Shown here one piece after another: positions 1 through 10,094 of a stretch of 64,000 nucleotides of DNA. Numbering within the stretch: position 1 is the stretch's first letter; each line of letters opens with the position of its first letter. Below the pieces are notes generated by a model. It had not been told where the DNA came from. It ran no database searches and saw only the letters and a program-made list of their open reading frames with translations. This DNA comes from Acidithiobacillus sp. AMEEHan. GTDB taxonomy: Bacteria; Pseudomonadota; Gammaproteobacteria; Acidithiobacillales; Acidithiobacillaceae. Both the position numbers and the translations under genes were made by a program. The DNA lies in the NCBI RefSeq assembly GCF_030996345.1, contig NZ_CP118747.1:124001-188000 (forward strand), read 5' to 3'.

Positions 1-1
1 G

Positions 2-124
2 GCCGAGATCGAGCACATCGAGCGGAATGACGCTGCCTCCGGCAGCAGTTCCCTGGAGGAAATGAAGAAACAGCGTCTCGCCCTCAAGGACGAGCTCTAT
101 CGGATCCTGCAGTCGGAAAGTTGA
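2..124 (+). CDS. DUF465 (YdcH-like) small protein, 3' end only
   Basis: The window opens inside this gene; 40 codons remain before a TGA at 122-124. The visible C-terminus (LEEMKKQRLALKDELYRIL) matches the conserved end of the DUF465/YdcH family, small cytosolic helical-hairpin proteins of unknown biochemical role. The N-terminal helix lies outside the window. The PLD-like gene follows 25 bp downstream on the same strand. The family call rests on this short tail alone. Confidence 0.6.
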   Translation, partial: AEIEHIERNDAASGSSSLEEMKKQRLALKDELYRILQSES

Positions 125-149
125 GCCAGCCCATTGCGGAAGCCCTCTC

Positions 150-1178
150 ATGCTCTACATCGAACCCAACGCGGGCGTGCAACCGGTGCTCCAAATCATT
201 CGCGATGCGCGCCGCGAACTGGACATTGGTGTCTATTACCTGAATGATCGGAAAATCCTCGCGGCGCTGGCAAACGCCCAGGAACGAGGGGTGCGAGTGC
301 GGGTGATCATCGCCGCCAAGCCCTACGGCATGAAGCCGTGGCAGGTACAGAAAGAAGAGCGCGCCATAGCCGCGACGGGAGTGCAGTGGAAAACGGCGCC
401 CTATCGCTTCACCTCCCATGGTGAGCACTACGCTTTCTACCACGCCAAATATTGCGCCAATGGCCATGAAGCAGAAATCGGCAGCGCCAATTTCAGTTGG
501 TCGGCCTTTCACCACAACCGGGAATATCTGTATGTCACCCGAGATCCCGCCATTGTCTCGGCAGTGCATGCGGTTTTCGACGCTGACTGGGACAATCGGC
601 GCGCGCCCCAAGAGAGCGCAGAGCGTCTGGTCCTTTCCCCCGGCCACAGTCTCGGGCCCATCCTCGACGTCATTCGGCAGCCAGGGGCCATTGCCATAGA
701 AAGCGAGGAACTCGGGCCCTATCGTCCCATTCTCGATGCGTTGGCCGCCAAGGGTAGCGAGCTGCGTCTCCTGCTGCCGGCGACGCTGAATCCCGATGAT
801 CTGCAGAATGTCGAACTCCTGCGCCAGCACGGTTGCCAGGTGCGCTTCTTGCCAAGCAAACCGCTCTATCTCCACGCCAAGATGATCGTGGGCACCAATC
901 TGGCCTTCGTGGGCTCCGAGAATTTCAGCCAGACCAGTTTGGAAGACAACCGGGAGATGGGGGTCTTGCTCCGCAGTGCGGCCGTCTCCACCCTGCAGCA
1001 GCAGTTCGACGCCGACTGGCAGCAAGGGCAGGAGCATCCGGAACATGCCGCCCAGACACCTGCGTCAGACACCCATCATTTACCAAATGGCATGGGTTGG
1101 GCCATAGGCAAGGCGGTCGTCGAAGGCGGGCGATTGGTCGTGGATGCAGCCGGTGACGCCTTACGCCACGCGCGTTAG
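150..1178 (+). CDS. phospholipase D-like domain protein with two HxK motifs
   Basis: The 342-residue protein has two PLD-like half sites. The first runs HAK at residues 98-100 to GSANFS at 111-116; the second is LHAKMIVGTNLAFVGSENFS. In PLD-superfamily enzymes the paired His act on a phosphodiester bond. Both sites keep His, Lys and the GSxN loop, but the Asp of the usual HxK(x4)D motif is replaced (Gly105 in the first, Thr in the second). No signal peptide or membrane segment is obvious, so a cytosolic nuclease or phosphodiesterase-like role is more likely than cardiolipin synthesis. Substrate unknown. The start at 150 is the first ATG after the upstream stop. Confidence 0.75.
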   Translation: MLYIEPNAGVQPVLQIIRDARRELDIGVYYLNDRKILAALANAQERGVRVRVIIAAKPYGMKPWQVQKEERAIAATGVQWKTAPYRFTSHGEHYAFYHAKYCANGHEAEIGSANFSWSAFHHNREYLYVTRDPAIVSAVHAVFDADWDNRRAPQESAERLVLSPGHSLGPILDVIRQPGAIAIESEELGPYRPILDALAAKGSELRLLLPATLNPDDLQNVELLRQHGCQVRFLPSKPLYLHAKMIVGTNLAFVGSENFSQTSLEDNREMGVLLRSAAVSTLQQQFDADWQQGQEHPEHAAQTPASDTHHLPNGMGWAIGKAVVEGGRLVVDAAGDALRHAR

Positions 1179-1259
1179 CGATCTGGCTATCGATGCTGAG
1201 GCAGCGACAGCGGATCGGCTCATGACGCCCTCGCGGGCCGCCGCCACACGTTTCACATT

Positions 1260-4103
1260 CTACTCGTCCTCCCCCGCCTGATAAGCCGCGAGGGGTGCGT
1301 GATGGGCCGCCGCCATCTTCTGCAGGTAGGCCATGACCTGCTCATAGGACTTCACCCCTTTACTCGCAATCCACTCCTGCTTCATCTGCTCGGGGCCGGG
1401 CACCTTAAGTAAGGTGGTGGGGCTGTAGCTGACATCCTTGGCCGGCGGTGGTAACTGGGCACCAAGCTCATTCTGATGACGACGGAACCAGGCGCCACTC
1501 AGGGAGTGACCGGCCATACCGGCTTCCCGACGTAAGAGTTTGATATCGCCGCATTGCCCGGGATTGAAGGCTAAGGGCACCTGAATGGGAATGGGCTTGG
1601 GCGTGGGAGCAAAGTCCGGATGGTCGGTCCAAATTCCGCTGAAGACGCTCGCATTCTGGTCCCACTGCGACATCGGCGGCAGGTCGAGGATGGCCTCCGT
1701 CGTCTTCAGGATGTTCACCTGGGAGTAGAGATTGGTTTCCAGAAAACCCTTTTTGACCCAAGGCCCCATGGCCAAAGCAAAGGTACGGTGCGCATTGATG
1801 TGGTCGGCGCCGGACTGGGCGTCATCCTCGGTGAGGAACACCACCATGTGTTTCCACTCGGGGGTGGTGGAGAGGTAATGAATGAACTTGGCAGTGGCGT
1901 AATCGTTGTTGGCCACATAATAGTCCGGGGTGTAGTAGCAGGGACTGCGTCCGGCAGTGTGATCGTCGGGTAACCAGATATAGATGAAACGCGGAAACTT
2001 GGCGCCAGGATGGGCCTTGAGCCAGTTCTCTGCCAGTTGCTCGCGCTGGGTATCCAAGAGCATTCGATCCCAACCAGGGAAATCGGTTGCCAGATGCTTT
2101 TTCATCGCTGGCGAGATGTTGCCTTCCTGAGAACGCGATACGAACTCGCCAAAATCCTCGAAGGACACGTGATGATGCAGCAGATCGTTGAAAAGAAAAA
2201 GCCGCTGCGGATAGCTGATCCAGGGATTACTCCATTTGCCCAAGGCGGATAGATTGCGATAGATAGAGTAGGGGTTGTCGGAGCTGGGATGGAAATCGGG
2301 CTTGCCCGGCTCGCCGACGGGAATGAGAGGCTGGGTCCAGCCGGGATTGCCCACCAGCCCGCGGCCGGAGTAATACATGGGCCAAGTGCGCTGCACGAAG
2401 TCGGAATCCGAGGCCGCCGTTGTCCATTGGTGTCCTTGGGCAGTGACCTCACCATCAGCCATGAAATTCACAAAGAGGGTATTGCGACTGGCGAGAGCAT
2501 AGAGATTGGGTAGTTCTTTCTCGCCGTAGAGATCGAGCTTGGGATCGGCCCAGACCCCCGCCGGCCGGTAATCGCCCAAGTCCTCATCGAAGGTCTTGTT
2601 CTCCCGCAGGATGAAAACCACGTACTGGATGCGCTTGCGTAGGAAAGCCGTGGTTTTGGCATCCTCAGCCCGGCGCGCCGCTTGCTGTTGCGGGCTGAAG
2701 CCGTCGTTGTGCAGGGCCGCCGTAGTCCACTCGGGTAGCTTGGCGGCAAGGTCCGCAAGAGGAATCTTCTGCAGCACGCCGCCCATCATCGTCCCCACCC
2801 ACTGGTGCTGGACGTTGGGGCCGGTCCCCAGGCCCTTGGCAGCTACCACGTAGAGGGCATCGTCCGTGGCCGTCATTCCGGTGGGATACCAGGCCGTGGG
2901 AATCAGCCCCAAGGCCTTGCCAGTGGCCAGATCATAGACCGCGACGTCGTTGTTGCCGGCATTGGCAACGAAGAGCTTGCCTTGGGCAATGGCGAGGGCA
3001 TTGGGATAGGACCCCGGCGGCGCATCGGGATACGGGCTGTCGTTGAGTACGCCTTTGAGTTGCAGACTGCGACTGTCCACCTTGGCCACTTGGTCGACAT
3101 TGGCGAGGGCAACGTACACATCCGGCCCCTCCGGAGCAGCGACCAAGGCCGTGGGATGGACCCCGGCGGCATAGTGATCGGGGCCGGTCTGGGGTCCCAC
3201 TGCCACCGTACCCAAGAGTCGGAAAGTCTCCGGATCCAGCACCGCCACGGCATCGGCTCCCCAGAGGCTCACCACCAAGCTCTTGCCGCCATCCGCCAGA
3301 GTCATGGCGAAGGGATAGGGCCCGACATTCCGATACTCCGTCTGCCCGGTCTGCAAATCGATGCGGGCAATGCTGTTGCTCAGCATCCCAGTCACGAAGA
3401 GATGCCGCTGCCGCGGCCCGAGGACGACGGCATCGGGATAGAACAGGCGCGGCTCATTGGCGCGATGCTCGCCCTGGTAGTAGTAGGGGTATTGGTCCTT
3501 GGGAAAAGGCTGCCATTGCAAGGGATAGCGGCGCAGTAGCTCGACCTTGCCGTCGTGGTAACGGAATTGCACCACGTCGTTGCTCGCGCCACCGGCGGTA
3601 AAGAAGGTGTCATCGGGGCCGGGGGTAATGCCTTGGTAAAAACTCTGGTGACCGATGGGAGTGGAATCCTTGGCAACAGCCGCGTCCTTCGCCTCCGGCT
3701 CTTTCTTATAGGCTGCTACTTGCGCAACAGGCTTGAGGCTCTGAGTGTCATAGAGGGTAACGGTCTGCGCCGCCGTGGCACCATTGGCGAGCACCGCCAC
3801 CACGCCCGTACCCAGAGGCACGACATTGGCGGCAAAGTTTGGGGTCCCGTTGACAGTCCCGACCGGCGAAACAATGCGCCCTGTGGGCAGGACATGGGTA
3901 ACCCAGTCGCGATTGGCGGCATTCACCGTAACCGGCGCCAGCAAATCGCGGTTGTCCCGCTCAGGGATCAAGGACGGCGCCGCAATCCCGCCGGCATTGT
4001 CGTACACCGCTACCGTTGGCGAAGCGAGAGCGGCAGGGGAGGCAATCACAGAACCCGAAGCCGTGAGTACCGCGAGGACGAGGGAACGACAGAAACGTGG
4101 CAC
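1260..4103 (-). CDS. secreted YVTN beta-propeller / phosphoesterase fusion protein
   Basis: A 947-residue protein with an N-terminal Sec signal peptide (hydrophobic stretch, then SPAALAS). Roughly residues 60-430 carry repeated propeller blades (PNALAIAQGKLFVANAGNND, YDLATGKALGLIPTAWYPTG). From about residue 490 a phosphoesterase domain of the PF04185 type follows (YVVFILRENKTFDEDLGDY, later LTEDDAQSGADHINAH). That family includes phospholipase C and acid phosphatases acting outside the cytoplasm, so organophosphate release in the periplasm is a reasonable inference. It is transcribed away from glnE, and a Pho-box-like array lies just upstream at 4155-4183. Substrate cannot be read from sequence. 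Confidence 0.82.
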   Translation of the reverse strand: MPRFCRSLVLAVLTASGSVIASPAALASPTVAVYDNAGGIAAPSLIPERDNRDLLAPVTVNAANRDWVTHVLPTGRIVSPVGTVNGTPNFAANVVPLGTGVVAVLANGATAAQTVTLYDTQSLKPVAQVAAYKKEPEAKDAAVAKDSTPIGHQSFYQGITPGPDDTFFTAGGASNDVVQFRYHDGKVELLRRYPLQWQPFPKDQYPYYYQGEHRANEPRLFYPDAVVLGPRQRHLFVTGMLSNSIARIDLQTGQTEYRNVGPYPFAMTLADGGKSLVVSLWGADAVAVLDPETFRLLGTVAVGPQTGPDHYAAGVHPTALVAAPEGPDVYVALANVDQVAKVDSRSLQLKGVLNDSPYPDAPPGSYPNALAIAQGKLFVANAGNNDVAVYDLATGKALGLIPTAWYPTGMTATDDALYVVAAKGLGTGPNVQHQWVGTMMGGVLQKIPLADLAAKLPEWTTAALHNDGFSPQQQAARRAEDAKTTAFLRKRIQYVVFILRENKTFDEDLGDYRPAGVWADPKLDLYGEKELPNLYALASRNTLFVNFMADGEVTAQGHQWTTAASDSDFVQRTWPMYYSGRGLVGNPGWTQPLIPVGEPGKPDFHPSSDNPYSIYRNLSALGKWSNPWISYPQRLFLFNDLLHHHVSFEDFGEFVSRSQEGNISPAMKKHLATDFPGWDRMLLDTQREQLAENWLKAHPGAKFPRFIYIWLPDDHTAGRSPCYYTPDYYVANNDYATAKFIHYLSTTPEWKHMVVFLTEDDAQSGADHINAHRTFALAMGPWVKKGFLETNLYSQVNILKTTEAILDLPPMSQWDQNASVFSGIWTDHPDFAPTPKPIPIQVPLAFNPGQCGDIKLLRREAGMAGHSLSGAWFRRHQNELGAQLPPPAKDVSYSPTTLLKVPGPEQMKQEWIASKGVKSYEQVMAYLQKMAAAHHAPLAAYQAGEDE

Positions 4104-4154
4104 GCGATTTCCTCCTTCTGCGCCGCTAGCAACCGATTTCCATCCCTCGACGTT

Positions 4155-4183
4155 AGCACAGAAATGTTACATTCTGATGAACA
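4155..4183 (-). promoter_or_regulatory. possible Pho box upstream of the phosphoesterase gene
   Basis: Read on the minus strand, three 7-mers are spaced by 4 bases: TGTTCAT, ATGTAAC and CTGTGCT. This 11-bp period is the layout of PhoB sites. The match is weaker than the arrays at 12028 and 32286, and it overlaps the start of the divergent glnE. Confidence 0.4.
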
Positions 4184-7026
4184 TGAACGTATCCCCTCCT
4201 CTGTCCTCCTGTCTGCAAAACCTACCCGTGCACTGGCCCGAGGAGTGGGAGCGTGTGGACGAGGCTATCGCGGCCCTGCGGGAGGGGCTGGACAAACCCT
4301 GGCGCTGCTGGCCCCTGGATCTGCCGAGGAGTTACGCCTACGGCGCCTGCTTTTTGCCAGCCCCTATGCCCGGCGGCAGCTTCTACAGCATCCAGAATGG
4401 CTCGCCGCCCTGCCGGAGCCGCAAGCAGCTCCCCCTCCGCCCGACCTGCACGGCAGCGAGGAGGAATTTCTTGCCGCGCTGCGCCGCTACCGCCAGCTAC
4501 GCATGCTGCAGATTCTCTGGCACGACCTATCCGGCCCCGAGGCGCTCGAAGACACCCTTGCCGCCCTCAGCCACCTCGCCGAGAACACCCTGCAATGGGC
4601 CCTCGACTACGGCCAGCGGCGTATACAGGAACGCCATGGCCTCGCCCGCAGCGAGGAGGGTGCCGCGGTCCCCTTCGTCGTTCTCGGCATGGGCAAGCTC
4701 GGCGGCGAGGAGCTCAATCTCTCGTCGGATATCGATTTACTCTTCGTCTATGGCGCCAGAGGCGAGAGCGATGGCCCCCTCCCCCTCGACAATGCCACCT
4801 ACTTCCAGCGCCTCGGCCAATGGCTGATCCGCGCCCTGGCAGAAAACCGCCCCGAGGGATTCGTCTTTCGCGTCGATATGCGCCTGCGCCCCTTTGGCGA
4901 CGCTGGCCCCTCTGCGTTACCGGCGATGCCCTGGAACAGTACTACCATCGCCATGGCCGCAGTTGGGAGCGCTACGCCCTGCTCAAGGCCCGCCCGGTAG
5001 CCGGCGACTTGGACTTTGGCGCCGCGCTGCTCGAGCGCCTGCAACCCTTTCTCTACCGCCGCTATCTCGATTTTACCGCCCTCGCCGGCCTGCGCCGGGT
5101 AAAGGCCCTGATGGATGCCGAACAAGGTCGGGCGAGCCAAGACATCAAAAAAGGCCAAGGCGGCATCCGGGAAATCGAGTTCATCGTCCAGTCCCTGCAA
5201 TTGATTCATGGTGGCCGCTTGCCCCAGCTACGCCAGCGCAACACCCTGCAGTCGCTAGCGCAGATTGGCGCTGCCGGACTGCTGCAGGCAAACGCCATAG
5301 CGACCCTGCGGCAACAGTATTGCCTTTGGCGCCGGGTAGAACATGCCCTACAGATGATCGACGACCGCCAGACCCAAGCGCTCCCCAACGATCCCCTGAG
5401 CTGGGCGCGCCTCGCCTGCGCCCTCGGCCTGGACAGTGCCGACGGACTGCAGGAGGAAATCGCCAGCGGACGAACCGCCGTCCATGCCTTGTTCCGCGAA
5501 GTGCTACCGACAACCCCAGGAGAGAACCAAGACGACCCTGCCAATCTTGCCTGGCTCGCAGCGCGTCATGCCCTCGACGAGAACCCGCCCGAAGGCTGGC
5601 AGCAACTGCTGCCCGGGGACGGCGACGGCATGGCTTGGCAGGAATTGCGGCGTTTTGCTCGCAGCCGCCGGGTGCTGCAGCTCTCCCAACGCGGTCAAGC
5701 CAGGCTGGATGCCCTCGTTCCGCCGCTCTTGCGACGCCTCGCTGCCGCCGACCATCCCGGCACCCTCTTGCACCGCAACCTCGAACTCCTCGATGCCCTC
5801 CTCGGGCAGCCGCAATATCTCGCCCTGCTCGCCGAAAATCCCCACTGGCTCGGCCGCCTCGAAGAACTCCTTGCCAGCCCCTGGCTCAGCCAAGAACTCA
5901 CCCGCTTTCCGACCCTCCTCGAAGACGTCCTCTGCCAGCGCTCGGCGGCAGCGCGGGACTGGCCACAGCTATTCAGCAGTACCGAAGACGAGGGCCGCGA
6001 TCTGGAAGAACGCATGGACCTCCTGCGCCGCTTCAAAAATACCGAGACCCTGCTCCTCGCCAGCGATTTCTGGGCGGAAAGCAAAGACATCGACAGCCTG
6101 CTGACGGAACTCAGCGAACTCGCCAGCTTTTGCCTGCAGCGCGCCCTACCCTGGGCAATCGAAGCCATGCTGCAGCAGCATGGCCCCCTGCCCGGCTACC
6201 CCGAGATTCCCTTCGCCATCATCGCTTACGGAAAACTGGGCGGCATGGAGATGGGGCTGGCCTCGGATCTCGATCTCGTCTTTCTCTACGACATGGCGCC
6301 GGAGCTAGAAAGTGCGGGGCGGATCCCGCTGCCTGCCGCCACCTGGTTTGCGCGCCTGGGGCAGAAGCTGATCCACATCCTCAGTGTCCTCACCCGCGCC
6401 GGCACCCTCTACGAAATCGACATGCGCCTGCGCCCGAGCGGGCAGTCCGGTCCCCTGGTCAGCTCCCTCGCCGCCTTCCAGAAATATCAGCGCGAATCCG
6501 CCTGGACCTGGGAACACCAGGCCCTCACCCGCGCCCGCTTCATTGCCGGCGACCCCGGCTCGGGCAAAAATTCGCCCAACTGCGCGAGGAAATCCTCTCC
6601 CAACGCCGCGACTCCCGGGTATTGGCCCAAGAAGTCATCGCCATGCGCCAACGCATCGCCCAGGAAAAACCCGTCCCTCGCAACGCCTTTCACCTCAAAT
6701 GGAGCCCCGGCGGACTGGTGGATATCGAATTTCTCGTACAGTTTGCTATTCTCTCCCTTTCTGCCGACAATTCCGCGCTGCTGCACCACCCCGGTACGCG
6801 CCCGGCCTTGCAGGCGATCGCTGCCCTCGGTCTTTGGGAGGAAGACGCGGTCAACACCCTGCTGCGGGCTTGGCGTGCCCTGCGCGAGGCAGAAAATCGC
6901 CGCTGGCTGCGCCTCGAGTCTCCCGTACTCGAAAGCGCCGACGCAGAATTTGCTACCCTGCAGGGTCTCACCGAGCAGGTGCGGCAATGGACTTTACGAC
7001 TGGGCCTAGGGCCCACTGAGGAGTGA
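4177..7026 (+). CDS. glnE: bifunctional glutamine synthetase adenylyltransferase/deadenylase, apparently frameshifted (3 breaks)
   Basis: GlnE adds or removes AMP on glutamine synthetase in response to nitrogen status. The full span fits a product of about 950 residues, the usual length. Both nucleotidyltransferase domains are visible: GKLGGEELNLSSDIDLLFVY near 4690-4755 and GKLGGMEMGLASDLDLVFLY near 6230-6290. The reading frame breaks near 4297-4320, near 4906-4912 and near 6550-6560; each break needs one extra base to restore GlnE, and each lies at or beside a C run. The protein is otherwise intact on both sides of every break, so sequencing error is more likely than inactivation. Start is ATG 4177 or 4183; ilvE follows directly. 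Confidence 0.85.
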
Positions 7027-7953
7027 ATGATGTCGATGGCAGATCGTGATGGATTCATTTGGTTCGATGGTCAGCTGGTGCCCTGGCGCGAGGCGACGGT
7101 GCACGGCCTGACCCACAGTCTGCACTACGGTCTGGGCTGCTTCGAAGGCGAACGCGCCTACGCTACGGAGCGCGGTGCGGCCATCTTCCGACTGCCCGAG
7201 CACACCAAGCGCCTTTTCAACAGCGCCAAAATCCTGCAGATGGACGCACCCTTCACCCCGGAAGAGATCAACGCCGCAACCAAGGAAGTGATTCGCGCCA
7301 ATCGTCTCGAATCGGCCTACATTCGCCCCCTCTTCTTCTACGGCGCCGAAGGCATGGGCCTGTCGGCGCGCGGGCTCAAGGTGCATGCCCTCATTGCCGC
7401 CTGGCCCTGGGGCAGCTACTTGGGGCAGGAAGCCCTGGAGCGCGGCATTCGCGTCAAGATCAGCTCCTTCAGTCGGCATCATGTCAACATTCACCTGTGC
7501 AAGGCCAAGGCGAGTGGCAACTACATGAACTCCATGCTGGCGCACCGCGAAGCCCATCATGCCGGCTACGACGAGGCCCTGCTCCTCGACCGCGAAGGCT
7601 ATGTCGCCGAGGGTTCTGGCGAGAACATCTTCATGGTCCGCGACGGCATCCTCTACACCCCGACCCTGACCAGCGCCCTCGAAGGCATCACCCGCGATAC
7701 CATCCTGCGCTTTGCCCGCGATGCCGGTATTCCCATTGTCGAGAAGCAGCTCACCCGCGACGAATTCTACATTGCCGACGAGGCCTTCTTTACCGGAACG
7801 GCGGCCGAGGTGACCCCGATCCGCGAAATCGACGACCGCAAAATCGGCAATGGCCGCCGCGGCCCCATCACCGAGGCCCTGCAGCAGCGCTATTTCGACA
7901 CCGTTGCGGGCCGGCGCGATGACCATCCGGAGTGGTTGCACTATGTCGACTGA
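7027..7953 (+). CDS. ilvE: branched-chain amino acid aminotransferase
   Basis: A 308-residue fold-type IV PLP transaminase that carries out the last step of valine, leucine and isoleucine synthesis using glutamate. Hallmarks are FDGQLVPW at the N-terminus, HYGLGCFEG, the PLP-lysine region KAKASGNYMNSM, EGSGENIF, and FFTGTAAEVTPI near the end. Length is normal. The first ATG (7027) abuts the glnE stop; ATG codons at 7030 and 7036 are alternatives, and GAGGAG at about 7018 fits either of those better. The next gene overlaps its last 11 bases. PabC at 55870 is a paralogue of the same fold but lacks the IlvE signatures. Confidence 0.95.
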   Translation: MMSMADRDGFIWFDGQLVPWREATVHGLTHSLHYGLGCFEGERAYATERGAAIFRLPEHTKRLFNSAKILQMDAPFTPEEINAATKEVIRANRLESAYIRPLFFYGAEGMGLSARGLKVHALIAAWPWGSYLGQEALERGIRVKISSFSRHHVNIHLCKAKASGNYMNSMLAHREAHHAGYDEALLLDREGYVAEGSGENIFMVRDGILYTPTLTSALEGITRDTILRFARDAGIPIVEKQLTRDEFYIADEAFFTGTAAEVTPIREIDDRKIGNGRRGPITEALQQRYFDTVAGRRDDHPEWLHYVD

Positions 7954-8164
7954 GGTTGCCAACGAAATCCACTGCTGTGCAAAGGGGTTCGTCGAGATCG
8001 ACCCCAAGGAGCTCCCCCTCGCCTGCCCACGCCCGGCAGGCGGGTCCTGGAATGGACACCCGCGGGTATTCCTGAAAATAGAGGAGACCGGCGAGGCGCG
8101 TTGCCCCTACTGCGGCACACTGTATCTGCTCAAAGGTGGCCCGCTCGCCAAGAGCGGGCACTAG
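7943..8164 (+). CDS. zinc-finger (CHCC type) domain protein
   Basis: A 73-residue protein overlapping the end of ilvE by 11 bases. Metal-ligand candidates are in EIHCCAKGF, in HPRVFLKI and in ARCPYCGTLY, the arrangement of the zf-CHCC family related to the NDUFS6 subunit of mitochondrial complex I. In bacteria it is a common small cytosolic companion of ilvE; its biochemical role is not known. Translation is probably coupled to ilvE. Confidence 0.8.
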   Translation: MSTEVANEIHCCAKGFVEIDPKELPLACPRPAGGSWNGHPRVFLKIEETGEARCPYCGTLYLLKGGPLAKSGH

Positions 8165-8174
8165 CAGCCTCGAA

Positions 8175-10031
8175 TCACTGTCGGGAAGACCTGTCCAGCC
8201 AGCGCAAAAAGGCATCTGGGCCCAGATATCCTTCCTGTACAGCAGCCACCTGCCCACTGCGGTCGATGTGAATGAAGGCAGGAGGTCCCGCCAGTTGATA
8301 GCGTTTCAGCAACGCCTGGCTATTGGCATCGCTAGCCGTCACGTCCACCCGAATGAGCGTATACCCTGCCAAGGCCTTTTTCACCGCGGGATCACGAAAG
8401 GCAATCTGGTCCATACGCGCGCATTCCACGCACCAACTGGCCCAATAATCCACCAACACCGGCTTCCCTCGGGCGGTCTGCAAGGCGGCTTGCAAGGCCG
8501 CGGGACTTTTGACCACCTGAAACGACAATTCGACAGCGTTGTTACTGGACGCCGGGCTAGAAGTATTGACAGCCAAGGGATGCAGAGGGTCGGACTGCCC
8601 CTGCAAGGCTCCGACCCCCATCACCAGTCCATAGGCCAGTAGGGTAACGCCCAAGGCCTTGCGAAACAGATTCCATCCCCCCGTAGCCGCAGGCTCGAGG
8701 GCGCGCAGGTAGACCCCAGAAAATATTGCCAGCAACGCCCAGAGCAGTAAGGTAACGCTGCCTGGCAGGATCCGGCTCAAGAACCAGATCGCTACGCCCA
8801 GCATCAAGACCCCAAAAATCGCCTTGATGCCATCCATCCAGGCACCGGCCTTGGGCAAAAAATGTCCGGCAGAGGTGCCGATGACCAGCAGTGGCACGCC
8901 CATTCCCAGACCCAGCGCGAACAGCGCCAAAGCACCGAGCAGCACATTTCCGGTTTGCGACACGAAAAGCAGACCGCCCGCGAGCGGTGCAGCCACGCAC
9001 GGGCCGACAATCAGCGCCGACAAAATGCCCATGATGAAGCTGCTGAAGAGATGCCCACCCTTGCCAACGCGGGATAAGCGGCTCTGGATGGCAGAGGGCA
9101 TCTGCAAATCATAAAAACCGAACATCGACAATGCCAGCAGCAGGAAAATCAGAGCAAAGGCGCCGATTACCCACGGGCTTTGGAAAAAGGCCTGTAGATA
9201 GGCGCCCGTCAAGGCTGCCGCAATACCAGCAATGGTGTAGGTCAGGGCCATACCCAAAACATAAGCCAGCGACAAGGCGAAAGCGCGGGTACGCCCCGGC
9301 CGCTCCTTTTGGCCCACGATGATGCCGGACAGGATCGGGATCATCGGAAATACGCAAGGAGTAAAGGCCAGACCCAGCCCCGACACAAAAAACAGCACCA
9401 GGGTCCAGCCAAAGCTTTCTCGCAAGGATCTGGCGAGGCTCTGGGCATTGTTCTGCGGAGGACTTGCTGGTGAACTCAGCAGGGATGAGCTGGTCGCTGC
9501 ACTACTGCTGGAGGAAGCCAACGGTGCGCTCTCTGCGAGAACTTCTGGGGCGAGAGAAACGCTGATGGTCTTTTTCTGCTGTGGATAGCAGACACCGGCG
9601 TTGGCGCAACCCTGGAATTCGCTAGTTACCTGGATTTCCTTTGGCGCCGGCCCCTGAATGCGGTAAGGCAGGAGGACCCGATTGTCGCCTTCTAGCACCT
9701 GCACCTTGCCAAAGGCCGGGTCATCGAGCAGCTTGCCCGGCGGCAGTTGCAATTTCCCCATCTGGACATTGCTTGGCGCCAGTTGCACCCGGACCATGGA
9801 ACGATAGAGATGATAACCAGGCGCCACCCTCCATTGGAGGGCCAGACGCCCTGCGCCAGCGCTCTCGGCGGAAAAGCGGAACGCCTGATCCGGCGAAAGA
9901 AACTGCCCCGCCAAGGCTGTGCTGCCCCAAAGCGCGCAGCAGAGCACCAGCAGGGCCAACACACTGGCTCCCAGACGAGATCGAAGCTCCCACCAGGATC
10001 TCTGCCATCCGCCTGAATTCCCTACTCTCAT
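8175..10031 (-). CDS. dsbD: thiol:disulfide interchange protein DsbD
   Basis: An inner-membrane protein that moves electrons from cytosolic thioredoxin to periplasmic thiol proteins. All three modules are present in 618 residues: signal peptide then the periplasmic alpha domain with C142/C148 (GCANAGVCYP); a central eight-helix membrane domain with C226 (TPCVFPMIP) and C345 (VGPCVAAPL); and a C-terminal thioredoxin-like domain with C534/C537 (WCVEC). GGGGAGCGG-like Shine-Dalgarno bases precede ATG 10031. It follows cutA with a 63-bp gap, an order common in proteobacteria where cutA-dsbD are linked. Confidence 0.95.
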   Translation of the reverse strand: MRVGNSGGWQRSWWELRSRLGASVLALLVLCCALWGSTALAGQFLSPDQAFRFSAESAGAGRLALQWRVAPGYHLYRSMVRVQLAPSNVQMGKLQLPPGKLLDDPAFGKVQVLEGDNRVLLPYRIQGPAPKEIQVTSEFQGCANAGVCYPQQKKTISVSLAPEVLAESAPLASSSSSAATSSSLLSSPASPPQNNAQSLARSLRESFGWTLVLFFVSGLGLAFTPCVFPMIPILSGIIVGQKERPGRTRAFALSLAYVLGMALTYTIAGIAAALTGAYLQAFFQSPWVIGAFALIFLLLALSMFGFYDLQMPSAIQSRLSRVGKGGHLFSSFIMGILSALIVGPCVAAPLAGGLLFVSQTGNVLLGALALFALGLGMGVPLLVIGTSAGHFLPKAGAWMDGIKAIFGVLMLGVAIWFLSRILPGSVTLLLWALLAIFSGVYLRALEPAATGGWNLFRKALGVTLLAYGLVMGVGALQGQSDPLHPLAVNTSSPASSNNAVELSFQVVKSPAALQAALQTARGKPVLVDYWASWCVECARMDQIAFRDPAVKKALAGYTLIRVDVTASDANSQALLKRYQLAGPPAFIHIDRSGQVAAVQEGYLGPDAFLRWLDRSSRQ

Positions 10032-10094
10032 GCACCGCTCCCCAATTTGATGATTCGCGCCATTCCCTATCGGCTAGCAAGACTCAGACCGGGA

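Noticed and set aside
84-1046. A 320-codon minus-strand frame opposite the PLD-like gene
   Set aside because: It is antisense to a gene with clear HxK motifs and its translation has no family features.
3555-4176. Plus-strand open frame running into glnE
   Set aside because: It is antisense to the phosphoesterase signal and propeller region; only the part after 4177 is GlnE-like.
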